This document shows positions 1-10,895 of a stretch of DNA of 64,000 nt, piece by piece. Each line of letters opens with the position of its first letter. The stretch's first letter is position 1. This stretch comes from Pontiella agarivorans (lineage in GTDB: Bacteria; Verrucomicrobiota; Kiritimatiellia; Kiritimatiellales; Pontiellaceae). The stretch covers positions 1,116,001-1,180,000 of the forward strand of contig NZ_JARVCO010000012.1 of assembly GCF_034531395.1 (NCBI RefSeq), written 5' to 3'. A program made the translations under genes and the position numbers. The notes under the pieces were generated by a model. The model saw nothing but the letters and a program-made list of their open reading frames with translations. It did no database searches and was not told where the DNA came from.

Positions 1-1176
1 GCCGTTTTTAATCAGTGTGTCGACCAGTTTCTGATCGTTTCCGAGAATGGCCGAGGCGGATGAGCCGAGGGCTACGATGCAGGCCCCGGTGAGCGTGGCG
101 AGATCGACAATGGCCTGTGGTTTATAATCCGCAGCCAAGCCGAGGGCATCCATGAGAACCAGCCGGCCTTCGGCATCGGTGTTGAGTACTTCAACGGTTT
201 TTCCTTTGTAGGCGGTGAGAATATCCCCCGGACGGATGGCGTTGGAACCGGGCATGTTTTCGGCGGCACCCAGAATTCCGATGACGGGGGTTGCGGGTTT
301 TATTTTTCCGATCATCTGCATGGCGGCCAGCACAGCCATGCCGCCGCATTTATCGTAACGCATCCAGCCCATGCCTTTTCCGGGTTTCAGTGAAATACCG
401 CCGGAATCGAAGGTGAGCGTTTTGCCCACGAGCACGATGGGTTTGGCTTTCGTGTCCGTGCCCTTGTGTTCGAGTATGATCATGCGCGGTTCTTTGGCAC
501 TGCCCTGGGAAACGCCGAGGATTCCGCCACACCCTTTTTTCTCCAGCGCGGCTGTGTTCATAATCCGGCAGCCGAGGCCGGTTTCTTTGGCCATTTTCTT
601 CGCCCAGTCGGCAATGGATTCGGGGGTGGCTTGATTGCCCGGCATATTGGCGACATCTGCCGTGGAAACGAGCGCCTCGCCCTGTGCTTCAGCGGTTTTG
701 ATGGCGTTGCGCGATTTTACTTTTCCGCAGAAAGCCAGGGAGCAGGCCGGGGCTTTTTTTGCATCGGATTTATTGATGTCATAGGAGTAGGTTCCCCAGG
801 CGGCTCCGCGGCCGGCGAGAAGGTGGTAGTCGGATTCGGAAAGGCCCTTGAGCTTGATGGTGGATGCCATGGCAAAGGATTTCAGGCCGGCGGCTTTTCC
901 GGTGCGTACGGCGGCAGCGGCCGCCTGTTCGAGCAGGGCGTGATGAAACCGTCCGGGCTCTCCGATGCCGGTAACAATGATCTGTTTTCCATTCATTGGA
1001 AAAACAGCGGTCTGGCCGGCTTTTCCTTTGAAGGGCGATGTTTTTACGAGGGCGTCAACCTGTTTAGCAAGCTTGGTGTTTCCGGCGGGAAGCAGGTTTT
1101 CCAATTCCTGGAAAAAAAGAATGACGGCATCTTTTTTGATGTCGGTCAGCGGGGCTGAGGATACGGAAATTTTCAT
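1..1176 (-). CDS. pepA: Leucyl aminopeptidase (M17), 3' end beyond the window
   Basis: Cytosolic M17 leucyl aminopeptidase, a two-metal exopeptidase that removes N-terminal residues from peptides. The frame runs without a stop from the ATG at 1176 to base 1, giving 392 residues of a family that is usually 450-500 long, so the C-terminus lies outside the window. The metal and active-site motifs are visible: GKTLTFDSGGISLKP (K252, D257), MRYDKCGG (D275) and NTDAEGRLVLMDAL (D334, E336, R338). The start is supported by AGGAGT about 8 bases upstream. A lipoprotein gene ends only 2 bases before this start, so the two are probably co-transcribed. The family is clear. Confidence 0.95.
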   Translation of the reverse strand, partial: MKISVSSAPLTDIKKDAVILFFQELENLLPAGNTKLAKQVDALVKTSPFKGKAGQTAVFPMNGKQIIVTGIGEPGRFHHALLEQAAAAAVRTGKAAGLKSFAMASTIKLKGLSESDYHLLAGRGAAWGTYSYDINKSDAKKAPACSLAFCGKVKSRNAIKTAEAQGEALVSTADVANMPGNQATPESIADWAKKMAKETGLGCRIMNTAALEKKGCGGILGVSQGSAKEPRMIILEHKGTDTKAKPIVLVGKTLTFDSGGISLKPGKGMGWMRYDKCGGMAVLAAMQMIGKIKPATPVIGILGAAENMPGSNAIRPGDILTAYKGKTVEVLNTDAEGRLVLMDALGLAADYKPQAIVDLATLTGACIVALGSSASAILGNDQKLVDTLIKNG

Positions 1177-1178
1177 GG

Positions 1179-1559
1179 TTATTTGACTCCTGCAGGGATT
1201 TTAGTGTGGGGATTGGCGGGGCGGTGGTTTACCGCGAAACCGGCTAGAGCAATGGCTTCTTCAAAATTCATTTTCCGGATGGTACTGCTTTGGTATCTGA
1301 TCGTCATAGTCTGGGTTGACAGGTCATATGTGCTTCCTTCGTAGCCGGGGATGGATTTGAGGCGGTTCTGAATGTAGGAGGCTTCCGCCGGTGTTTTCAT
1401 ATCGGGAATGTGATAAGCGGCGGAGACGATTTCCTTGCGGAAGCACCAGAACATAAAGGCCGGGTCGGCCTTTTTTCCGTTGGCTTTGCTTTCCGGGTCT
1501 TTACAGCCGGAGAGCATGAGAAGCGCCAGGGCTGAAAAAATGAATGCTTTCAATTTCAT
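1179..1559 (-). CDS. Small predicted lipoprotein
   Basis: 126-residue protein with a lipoprotein signal: basic start, hydrophobic stretch and lipobox L16-S-G-C19, so the mature protein probably begins at Cys19 and is membrane-anchored outside the cytoplasm. The C-terminal ~60 residues alternate helix- and strand-like segments ending in EEAIALAGFAVN, which recalls the ferredoxin-like fold of heavy-metal-associated domains, but there is no CxxC pair; that resemblance is inference only. It lies 2 bases upstream of pepA on the same strand and probably shares its transcript. No function can be assigned. Confidence 0.75.
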   Translation of the reverse strand: MKLKAFIFSALALLMLSGCKDPESKANGKKADPAFMFWCFRKEIVSAAYHIPDMKTPAEASYIQNRLKSIPGYEGSTYDLSTQTMTIRYQSSTIRKMNFEEAIALAGFAVNHRPANPHTKIPAGVK

Positions 1560-1589
1560 GGTAGAACCTTTCTGAACAGATAATGCGCG

Positions 1590-3752
1590 TTACTCTAGTT
1601 CATGCATCAGCTGATATCCATAAATATCCCGCCATTTTGGAGGTGCCTTAAACCCCTCCGCCATCAGTTGGCGGAAGCTGTTGATCTGATCGACCAGTGA
1701 GGGGAATACTTCTTCGAAGATGTAGCAGAACTCATAATAATTCTGATCAGCTTCCTTAAAGCGGCCCTGCAGCTGATAGGCCAGGCCGAGGCCGATCATG
1801 GCTCCAGGACTGTCCGGATATTTTTTGCGGACCTTTTCGTAAAGTGCGGAGGCCTCGGTATATTGTTCCTGCAGGATGGATAGGTTGGCGGCAAGGAGCA
1901 TGGCATTGTCAGCATCATCGGGAAAATATTTTATGATGGCCATACAGCTGGACAGTGTGCCTTCAATGTCTCTTTCTACATAGGCACTGGTCATCTGGGC
2001 TTCGAGCATTTCAAGGGGCGGAGGTGCGTTCAGGACGCTGTAGATCAGGCGGACGCTGACAATGGCGAAGAGGGTGGCGGCAATAACGATCAGGTCGAAG
2101 CGGTCGGCTTTGACTTTGCGCATCATTTTGAAGAAATACCCGGTAATGGCGCCTTTGGCGTGATAGCGGTATTGCCGGATCGCCTGTACATTCATGATGA
2201 AGGCCCCGAGGACGGGATTGATTGGTAAGCATTTTTCCTGCTCGATAACCAGCCCGTGCCATTCCACAAAACCTTGTAACGTGATGCGTGAAAAATCGTT
2301 GAGCAGCTGACCGTTTGGGTCTGCTGTTTTCAGGGCCTGAAAAACCAGCAACTGCTGTAACAGCGGGAAGGAATCGTCGTCCATAGCTGATTTGCGCCAG
2401 GTCAGGACGCTGAGGCCGCCGGGGAGTTTTCCGGATTCGTGTACACGTTCGATCACATGGGTTTTATAGGTATCCGAAAGGTCGGGCCAGAGAAGCGGGG
2501 TGAATGCTGGAAATCCGCGCAGCGTTCCTTCCTTATCCCGCAACACGGCCCGGGTGAATGCATTTTCTTGCGGATTCCAGAAGCGGTTCATCAGGTTGTT
2601 TTCGAGAGCGGTTCGTTCGGTTTCAAAAAAAACAGCCTCGGATGCGTGGATGGAAGATGCCTTCCGCATCCGGTTCAGGGCATCGATTTCACAAAGCAGC
2701 AGAGTGGATAAATCGACGGTTGCCAAATCGGATTCATACAGCTTGGGGGAGAGGCTCTCGGCAGAATGCTTCCAGCAGTGAATACCGGTTCGTTTGGGGT
2801 CGAAGTGGTGCAGCAACCATTGAATATGCCGGCGGATCAGAGGGATAACGGCTTTTAGAAAATCATCATTGTTTCGGATGCTCCAAACGGTTTCGGCGGT
2901 CTGGGCTAGCAGCGGTTTGGGCGCTTCCAAAGTCGAGTGGGTCGTGTGCGGGGCATAATTCACGGCAATGGCTCCTGCGCTGGTCTGAATTTTCAGAGCA
3001 CAGAGCATAAGTTCTTCAGCCATTTCGGGATCGATCAGGGTCCAGGCGCGGGTCAATGCCGGGATTTCGTTGATATCCATCATCAGATGATCGGAGAAGG
3101 AGGCCTGACACCAGTGGAGAGGAATGCTGCCCTCGGGAGGACGCAGTGCTTTAAACATGGATTCGGCGCTGATGACGGCCAGCGCATCGTGATGCTGCAT
3201 CTCTTCGAAAAGGGCTGATGCGCCGGAGCGTTGCTGAAACTCACTCAGAATGGCGGCATCAAAATCTTCAGAAAGGTACTGCTTTGCAATACGCTCTGCT
3301 TCAGGGCGCAGATGTGATTTGGTGATCAGACAGAACTGCTGGTTTTGTACTGCCAGTAAAACAAGGTCATCTCCGATTTCAAGCCATTGGAAGCGGTCTT
3401 CCTGAGTTATCGGAAGATCGGATCGCAGAGTCGGTGATGGAATACCTTCGAAATGTCCCCAGACGACCCCCGGTTCCGGAGAAAGAATTTCGATGCCGGC
3501 TCTTTTGTTTTTCCGGTTTTGGTAAGCGCAGAATCCGTTGAACAGCAGATTGATGCGGCAGTTGTTCGGAAGATCCATGTGCAGGGTCCATTCCGGGACG
3601 TCGGTATTGGCGGTAATGCGGCCGGGGGTTTCCTGAGTTCGGAAAAAACGGCCGGAACTGCTCGAGCGGTAGCTGGCACTGCAGTCGCGCGGCTCAATCG
3701 ACCAGTTGGCAATCCAGGGGTGGGCAGGATATGATCGGAATGTGAATTTCAT
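1590..3752 (-). CDS. Glycosidase-like (alpha/alpha barrel) domain fused to a membrane segment and TPR tail
   Basis: About 720 residues from ATG 3752; a TTG at 3788 would add 12 residues, and neither start has a strong ribosome site. The first ~540 residues read like the (alpha/alpha)6 toroid of MGH1/GH63-type enzymes that act on alpha-glucans, with helices such as ETVWSIRNNDDFLKAVIPLI and a motif NRFWNPQENAF. The usual catalytic signatures are not clearly conserved. A hydrophobic segment follows at about 552-574 (FDLIVIAATLFAIVSVRLIY), then about 110 residues of TPR-like helices (YTEASALYEKVRKKYPDSPGAM and the repeat after it). The architecture suggests a membrane-tethered protein with a periplasmic or cytoplasmic TPR scaffold. 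It could be a degenerate, non-catalytic glycosidase. The gene is divergent from rpoD. Confidence 0.6.
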   Translation of the reverse strand: MKFTFRSYPAHPWIANWSIEPRDCSASYRSSSSGRFFRTQETPGRITANTDVPEWTLHMDLPNNCRINLLFNGFCAYQNRKNKRAGIEILSPEPGVVWGHFEGIPSPTLRSDLPITQEDRFQWLEIGDDLVLLAVQNQQFCLITKSHLRPEAERIAKQYLSEDFDAAILSEFQQRSGASALFEEMQHHDALAVISAESMFKALRPPEGSIPLHWCQASFSDHLMMDINEIPALTRAWTLIDPEMAEELMLCALKIQTSAGAIAVNYAPHTTHSTLEAPKPLLAQTAETVWSIRNNDDFLKAVIPLIRRHIQWLLHHFDPKRTGIHCWKHSAESLSPKLYESDLATVDLSTLLLCEIDALNRMRKASSIHASEAVFFETERTALENNLMNRFWNPQENAFTRAVLRDKEGTLRGFPAFTPLLWPDLSDTYKTHVIERVHESGKLPGGLSVLTWRKSAMDDDSFPLLQQLLVFQALKTADPNGQLLNDFSRITLQGFVEWHGLVIEQEKCLPINPVLGAFIMNVQAIRQYRYHAKGAITGYFFKMMRKVKADRFDLIVIAATLFAIVSVRLIYSVLNAPPPLEMLEAQMTSAYVERDIEGTLSSCMAIIKYFPDDADNAMLLAANLSILQEQYTEASALYEKVRKKYPDSPGAMIGLGLAYQLQGRFKEADQNYYEFCYIFEEVFPSLVDQINSFRQLMAEGFKAPPKWRDIYGYQLMHELE

Positions 3753-3855
3753 TCGGCAAATAGTGTTTGTTGCGGGGAAATTCTTCAAGCGAATAAACCG
3801 GCAGGCTCATGCTGAAAATTATGAAGGTTAACATTGACGCCGGGGTCGGTGTTGC

Positions 3856-3884
3856 TGTTAATTACTCGCTTTCTTCACTATAAT
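3856..3884 (+). promoter_or_regulatory. Candidate rpoD promoter
   Basis: A perfect -10 hexamer TATAAT lies at 3879-3884, 35 bases before the rpoD start. The matching -35 position holds only TGTTAA, a weak match. An AT-rich leader with AAGGA precedes the ATG at 3920. Confidence 0.4.
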
Positions 3885-3919
3885 AGGTGGACTGTATACT
3901 TTTATAAATAAGGATCAAC

Positions 3920-5878
<1,959 letters not shown>

Positions 5879-5896
5879 TTCAATGCCGGGAATTGA

Positions 5897-5930
5897 AAGC
5901 CGCCGCTGTTAACGCAGCGGCTTTTTTTTT
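5897..5930 (+). terminator. Intrinsic terminator of rpoD
   Basis: GC-rich hairpin (AAGCCGCCGCTG paired with CAGCGGCTT, loop about TTAACG) followed by nine T residues, 19 bases after the rpoD stop. It separates rpoD from the convergent small gene. Confidence 0.9.
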
Positions 5931-5932
5931 GT

Positions 5933-6325
5933 TCAGTCGAGACTTAGATCTCCGTGAATGCGGAGGTGGTTTTTCTCTTGATCGACAAACAGTTGGTTCT
6001 CAGGAAAAACGGACGGCAGTTTTTCCTGAAGAAGGTGCTGTACGTTGTCGCGCATCTCCTGTTTGACGGTGTCGGGTACGCGACCGAGGGTGGAAATGCG
6101 GATGCTTACCACGTAGCCGGGACCGAATTCAGAGCCGAATCCTGCGGAATAGGAGGCCCCGACATTAATAAGGCCATCCATTTCGGGATTCGAAGTTGTG
6201 CCTTCGGGGGGGCGGTTGGGATGCCGTGTAAAATATCCGCTATATTCAGTTTCAAGAATGCGGTCGATTTCATCGAAAACATGTTTTAACTTCTTTTCCC
6301 ATTCTCTGGCTTTTGCAGTACGCAT
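5933..6325 (-). CDS. Conserved-looking hypothetical protein, 130 residues
   Basis: Cytosolic protein with no signal or membrane segment. The N-terminal half is helical and charged (KAREWEKKLKHVFDEIDRIL). The centre has FTRHPNRPPEGTTSNPEMDGL and a Gly-rich stretch GASYSAGFGSEFGPGYVVSI. The C-terminal half alternates strand and helix (VKQEMRDNVQHLLQEKLPSVF) and ends acidic. Codon use and a clean frame argue for a real gene, but I do not recognise the family. It is convergent with rpoD and divergent from pckG. Confidence 0.7.
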   Translation of the reverse strand: MRTAKAREWEKKLKHVFDEIDRILETEYSGYFTRHPNRPPEGTTSNPEMDGLINVGASYSAGFGSEFGPGYVVSIRISTLGRVPDTVKQEMRDNVQHLLQEKLPSVFPENQLFVDQEKNHLRIHGDLSLD

Positions 6326-6470
6326 GAAAACAGAGAGCCAAAATTCGCTGGCTGTTTACAAGCGGTAACTGCTGAAAACCGTTATTCGGCGCGTGATTCA
6401 AACGTGAATAATATGATGGTTTTTTGTATATTATTCCTTACTCGCAATAGGTATTTTTTTACTGATTGAT

Positions 6471-6498
6471 TTGACTTTGAGCGTTGGTCGCTTATGAT
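6471..6498 (+). promoter_or_regulatory. Candidate pckG promoter
   Basis: TTGACT (6471-6476) and TATGAT (6493-6498) are separated by 16 bases, close to sigma-70 consensus, about 50 bases before the pckG start. The leader then carries a strong ribosome site AGGAGG. Confidence 0.55.
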
Positions 6499-6547
6499 TT
6501 CCGCTTTTACCGAAAATTGGGTGTAATATAACTTAGGAGGTTACAAA

Positions 6548-8359
6548 ATGAGTGCTCCCACAACGAATCAGAAGCTGCTGGACTGGGTAGCTGAAGTAGA
6601 AACCATGTGCACACCGGATCAGGTGGTATGGTGTGACGGTTCCAAAGAAGAATATGACCGCCTGATGGCCGAGATGGTTGAAACAGGAATGGCGATCAAG
6701 CTGAATGAAGAAAAACGCCCGAATTCTTATGCGTTTAACTCCGATCCTTCTGATGTTGCCCGTGTTGAAAGCCGTACTTTCATTGCTTCCGTTAAGGAAG
6801 AAGATTCCGGCCCGACCAATAACTGGGTGGACCCGAATGAGCTGAAAAAGACCATGACAGAACTCTACACCGGCTGCATGAAAGGCCGTACAATGTATGT
6901 GATTCCGTTCTCCATGGGTCCGATCGGTTCTCCGATTGCTAAGAATGCGATTGAAATCACCGATTCGCCTTATGTGGTCACGAACATGCATATCATGACG
7001 CGAGTTTCTACAGAAGTTCTGCGTTTGATTGAGAAAGAAGATTTCTTCATTCCCTGTCTGCATTCCGTAGGTTCTCCGCTGGCCGAAGGCGAAAAAGACT
7101 GCCGCTGGCCGTGCGCCCCGATCGAAGACAAATATATTGCCCATTTCCCCGACGAAAACCTGATCTGGTCCTACGGTTCTGGATACGGTGGAAACGCGCT
7201 GCTGGGTAAGAAATGCCTGGCGCTGCGTATTGCATCCGCCATGGCCGGCCGTGAAGGCTGGATGGCTGAACACATGCTCATTCTGCGCTTCATCAGCCCG
7301 GAAGGTAAAAAATATCACGTGGCTGCGGCGTTCCCGTCTGCCTGCGGTAAAACCAATCTCGCCATGCTGCAGTCCACCGTACCGGGCTGGAAAGTGGAAA
7401 CGATCGGTGATGACATCGCCTGGATGAAACAGGGTGATGACGGCCGTCTGTATGCCATCAACCCGGAAGCCGGCTTCTTTGGTGTGGCTCCGTTCACTTC
7501 CAAAGAAACCAACCCGATGGCCATGGCCTCTCTCGACAAAGACTGCATCTATACCAACGTGGTTGTGACACCGGATCTGGATGTCTGGTGGGAAGACATG
7601 AATGTGCCGATCGAAAAAGGTACGGATTGGCTGAACCGCCCGTGGACGCCGGACATGAAAGATGAAAACGGCAAGCCGCTCAAGGGTGCACACCCGAACA
7701 GCCGCTTCACGGCACCTGCAAGAAACTGTCCGTCGATCTGCCCGGACTGGGAAGATCCGGCCGGTGTTCCGATTGATATCTTCGTATTCGGTGGTAAACG
7801 TACTTCCACCGTTCCGCTGGTTCACGAAGCCTTTGACTTCGAACAGGGCGTATTCATGGGGGCAACCGCTTCCTCCGAGCCGACCGCTGCTGCGCTCGAC
7901 CTCGGTAATGTTTCCCTGCGCTTCGACCCGTTCGCCATGACGCCGTTCATCGGCTACCACGCCGGCGACTACATGCAGCATTGGTTCGATATGGGTGAAA
8001 AACTCGGAGACAAAGCTCCGAAGGTTTTCTATGTGAACTGGTTCCAGAAAGATGAAAATGGATTCATCTGGCCTGGCTTCGGTGAAAACAGCCGCGTACT
8101 GAAATGGATGTGCGACCGTGTAGACGGAAAAGTCGGTGCCCGCGAAACAGCGATCGGCCTGATGCCGGAAGATGGCGACATCAACCTCGACGGTCTGGAC
8201 CTTTCGGCTGATGCCTGGGAAAAACTGATGAAGGTCGACAAGGATGCTTACAAAGCGACCGTGGCTGACGCTCGTGCATACCTCGCCAAGTTGGGCGACA
8301 AACTGCCGGCGAAGATGACGGAACAGCTCGACAAGCTCGAAGCTCGTCTGAATGCCTAA
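6548..8359 (+). CDS. pckG: Phosphoenolpyruvate carboxykinase (GTP)
   Basis: Interconverts oxaloacetate + GTP and PEP + CO2 + GDP, the entry to gluconeogenesis or, in fermenters, CO2 fixation onto PEP. 603 residues, normal for the GTP-specific family. Visible motifs are the P-loop/active-cysteine segment [13 protein letters not shown] at ~residues 262-274, the kinase-2 region [10 protein letters not shown], and [15 protein letters not shown] followed by FVFGGKR, which are diagnostic of the GTP enzyme rather than the ATP one. AGGAGG lies 7 bases before the ATG. Strong codon bias and a strong ribosome site suggest high expression. It is monocistronic, with a hairpin and terminator directly downstream. 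Confidence 0.97.
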   Translation: MSAPTTNQKLLDWVAEVETMCTPDQVVWCDGSKEEYDRLMAEMVETGMAIKLNEEKRPNSYAFNSDPSDVARVESRTFIASVKEEDSGPTNNWVDPNELKKTMTELYTGCMKGRTMYVIPFSMGPIGSPIAKNAIEITDSPYVVTNMHIMTRVSTEVLRLIEKEDFFIPCLHSVGSPLAEGEKDCRWPCAPIEDKYIAHFPDENLIWSYGSGYGGNALLGKKCLALRIASAMAGREGWMAEHMLILRFISPEGKKYHVAAAFPSACGKTNLAMLQSTVPGWKVETIGDDIAWMKQGDDGRLYAINPEAGFFGVAPFTSKETNPMAMASLDKDCIYTNVVVTPDLDVWWEDMNVPIEKGTDWLNRPWTPDMKDENGKPLKGAHPNSRFTAPARNCPSICPDWEDPAGVPIDIFVFGGKRTSTVPLVHEAFDFEQGVFMGATASSEPTAAALDLGNVSLRFDPFAMTPFIGYHAGDYMQHWFDMGEKLGDKAPKVFYVNWFQKDENGFIWPGFGENSRVLKWMCDRVDGKVGARETAIGLMPEDGDINLDGLDLSADAWEKLMKVDKDAYKATVADARAYLAKLGDKLPAKMTEQLDKLEARLNA

Positions 8360-8371
8360 GGTAAATCCGGA

Positions 8372-8436
8372 CAGCTGATCTTCGGATCAGCTTTCTGATA
8401 AAGCGTTCTCCGTTCATTCGGAGGGCGCTTTTTTCA
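8372..8436 (+). terminator. Tandem hairpins ending pckG
   Basis: A perfect UUCG-loop hairpin (AGCTGATC/GATCAGCT, 8372-8391) is followed by a second hairpin (8401-8430, AAGCG..CTCCG with CGGAG..CGCTT) and a run of T at 8430-8435. The second has the standard form of an intrinsic terminator; the first may stabilise the 3' end. Confidence 0.85.
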
Positions 8437-9155
8437 TATTCAGCCCTGATGCATTACAAAAAGGACTTGGCGGCCTGCTTTTCAAATCTCTGCTTAAAAA
8501 TATATGCCAGTGGGGGATGGGGTTATGAGATTATTTTTATTCTTCGGAGCGGAATGCTGTTTCAGCTATTGCTGATACAGTGATTTCGGGGAAAATTGAT
8601 CGGATCGAAGATTGCGAGAGCATCGGGTTTAACGTTCATATGGCTGAAGTCTGAGCCGGACTTTCGGTTCTGTTATTTTCATAACTCTTTTACCTTCTCA
8701 TTTGAGGAGTCATGCGCCAAAACCTAAATTAACCCGTGGTCCTAAATCTTAAGTCAGTCTCTCCCTGCCCATACTGATCAGTGGATGGAGCCAGATAGAT
8801 ATCAGTACAGTTTTGGAAAATTTGTCGGGTATCACGCTTAACCAAAAGACGAAGTGTGAGCGGATCGACATTAAAATGAACATCTTCAGTGATCGATTTT
8901 TTCTGCTGTCGTCTAAACAATTCGGCTGGGCGGTAAGCGGCGCTCCGGATAAGTATCTTTGCAGTGAAATGATTTCCTCTGTGAATATAGAGGATGGCCG
9001 TTTAAGTTTGGAACTTGAGGAGTTGGTTGAATATTTGTTCTGGTACGAGGAGAAAGCCCCGTTTCCGATGATGGACTTATTTCGCTTGTAGCATCCAATT
9101 TGTGGAAGATTGCTCCATCGGTTAAACGGATGGAAATAAAGGCAGGATAGAGCTT
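8437..9155. other. 719-base gap, no convincing gene
   Basis: Between the pckG terminator and the symporter there is no recognisable gene, repeat or RNA. A short frame on the plus strand (8876-9091, 71 residues from an ATG, acidic C-terminus ELEELVEYLFWYEEKAPFP) could be a small gene or a gene remnant; it has no ribosome site and resembles nothing I know. The 3' part should contain the promoter of the symporter/sulfatase operon, but no clear -35/-10 pair stands out. Confidence 0.4.
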
Positions 9156-10880
9156 ATGTCGCTCATCGATTACATCGTTATTGTTTTATATATCCTCGGC
9201 ATCGTTGGTTCCGGAATGGTCTTTGCCGGAAAGATGAAGAACTCCAAGGATATGTTTGCCGCAGGCGGACAGTCCCCGTGGTGGGTTTCGGGGCTCTCTG
9301 GTTTCATGACCATGTTTTCAGCGGGCACCTTTGTCGTCTGGGGGGGCATTGCCTACAAGTTCGGGTTTGTGGCCGTTGCCATCAGTATGTGTTATGGCAT
9401 ATCCGCGCTGTTGGTTGGCTGGTTTCTGGCAGGATACTGGCGCAAGCTTGGAGTAAACTCCGCGGCGGAATTTCTACAGTTGCGTTTCGGAGGATCTATT
9501 GTCCAGTTCTACACTTGGTTTCAGGGAATCATCGGTATCTTCGGGATGGGGGGCGCGGTATATGCGCTGGCGAAAATTGTTTGCGCGCTCATGCCACTAC
9601 CTGAGGGGCACATCCTTGCAGATCCGGCCACGGGACAGCTGTCCGTTCCCTTCACCTCGGTCACGATCTGTGTGATGGTGATCCTGATCACTTTTTCCGG
9701 TGGACTGTGGGCGGTACTGATGACCGACGTGCTCCAATTTGTCATTTTGACCGTGTCCGTGATTTTTGTCGTTCCCCTGATCCTGGGGAAAGCCGGTGGC
9801 TGGGGGGCCTTTATTGATGCGGCACCCGAAGGCTTTACCTCACCGGTGGCCTCGGATTTCACTTGGTGGTTCCTTGTCGGTTGGGTGGTGATCCACTTCT
9901 TCAAGATTGGTGGCGAATGGGCGTTTGTACAGCGCTATACCTGTGTGCCTTCCGCCAAAGATGCCAAAAAGGCTGCGTATATTTTCGGGGTGATGTATTT
10001 GGTGAGCCCGATCTTCTGGATGATGCCCCCGCTGGTTTTCCGGATTTTGAATCCGAGCGTGGATCAGGAACAGGCCTATATTCTTGCCTGTCAGTATGTG
10101 CTTCCCGCCGGCATGATGGGCCTGATGGTTGCGGCCATGGCCTCCGCCACTGCGAGTATGGCCACCACACAGCTGAATGTCTTTGCAGGTGCCTTTACGA
10201 CTGAGGTGTATCAGCGGCTGATCAACAAATCTGCAACGGACAAGCAGCTGGTTACGACCGGACGGGTGTTCACCGTGGTTCTGGGAATGCTGGTCATTGC
10301 AGGGGCGCTGTTGATCCCGCGTTACGGATATACCCGCTTCATTCTTGATCTAACCACCTTGCTGACCGGACCCTTGGTTTTACCAACCATCTGGGGTTTG
10401 TTTTCCAAAAAGATTGGTATGAAAGCCGTGTGGGCAACGACCCTCATTGGATTTGCTGCGGCCGCACTGGTGAAATTCGGTGTCGCAAACGGAGGTTTCC
10501 TGACCGGAGTCGGCTTCCTGCAACCCTTGATTGAATTTGTGGGAGCACATATGCGGATTTCTGATCTGATGGTGGGAATTCTCGTTCCATTCATTGTGCT
10601 GGTGATTCTGGAGCTATTTGAAAAACATGAGCACCCCGGATGGGAACGCGTTATGAAGTCGAAAGCCGATTTTCATGAAGTCCCAACTCAGAAATCCTCC
10701 AATATGCCCGCCAAAATGGTCGTGGTTACCCTGGCGGTGATCGGGATCATGATGTCGGCTCTTGCTCTGTTCAACCGTGCGGAAGGGAAAGTGCTGTTCA
10801 CCTTCTCTCTGGTACTGTTTGGTATCTCCGGTCTCGTCTTTTTTCTGATCCGCAGAACCGAATCCTCCGCAACCATCTAA
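9156..10880 (+). CDS. Sodium:solute symporter (SSS family)
   Basis: Inner-membrane Na+-coupled uptake protein, 574 residues, with about a dozen or more hydrophobic segments starting at residue 5 (YIVIVLYILGIVGSGMVF). The early motif FAAGGQSPWWVSGLSGFMTMFSAG resembles the SSS signature in which sodium and substrate are bound. Members in sulfatase-rich bacteria of this group are usually encoded beside sulfatases and are thought to import desulfated sugars. The sulfatase gene starts 15 bases downstream, so the two form an operon. AGGATAG precedes the ATG. The substrate cannot be read from the sequence; a sugar or uronate is inferred from context. Confidence 0.9.
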   Translation: MSLIDYIVIVLYILGIVGSGMVFAGKMKNSKDMFAAGGQSPWWVSGLSGFMTMFSAGTFVVWGGIAYKFGFVAVAISMCYGISALLVGWFLAGYWRKLGVNSAAEFLQLRFGGSIVQFYTWFQGIIGIFGMGGAVYALAKIVCALMPLPEGHILADPATGQLSVPFTSVTICVMVILITFSGGLWAVLMTDVLQFVILTVSVIFVVPLILGKAGGWGAFIDAAPEGFTSPVASDFTWWFLVGWVVIHFFKIGGEWAFVQRYTCVPSAKDAKKAAYIFGVMYLVSPIFWMMPPLVFRILNPSVDQEQAYILACQYVLPAGMMGLMVAAMASATASMATTQLNVFAGAFTTEVYQRLINKSATDKQLVTTGRVFTVVLGMLVIAGALLIPRYGYTRFILDLTTLLTGPLVLPTIWGLFSKKIGMKAVWATTLIGFAAAALVKFGVANGGFLTGVGFLQPLIEFVGAHMRISDLMVGILVPFIVLVILELFEKHEHPGWERVMKSKADFHEVPTQKSSNMPAKMVVVTLAVIGIMMSALALFNRAEGKVLFTFSLVLFGISGLVFFLIRRTESSATI

Positions 10881-10895
10881 CCGCTGAGAAACGCT

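Noticed and set aside
6533-7981. 482-codon open frame opposite pckG, and similar long antisense frames opposite rpoD (4049-5116), atpI (22780-24102) and the carrageenase-like genes (54043-55308, 57439-58677)
   Set aside because: These are mirror frames of strongly biased genes on the other strand. Their translations are rich in His/Arg/Phe, lack ribosome sites and match no family, whereas the opposite strand encodes clear proteins.
8876-9091. Small gene before the symporter
   Set aside because: No ribosome site, no recognisable family and a position in a gene-poor gap; kept only as a possibility in the description of that gap.
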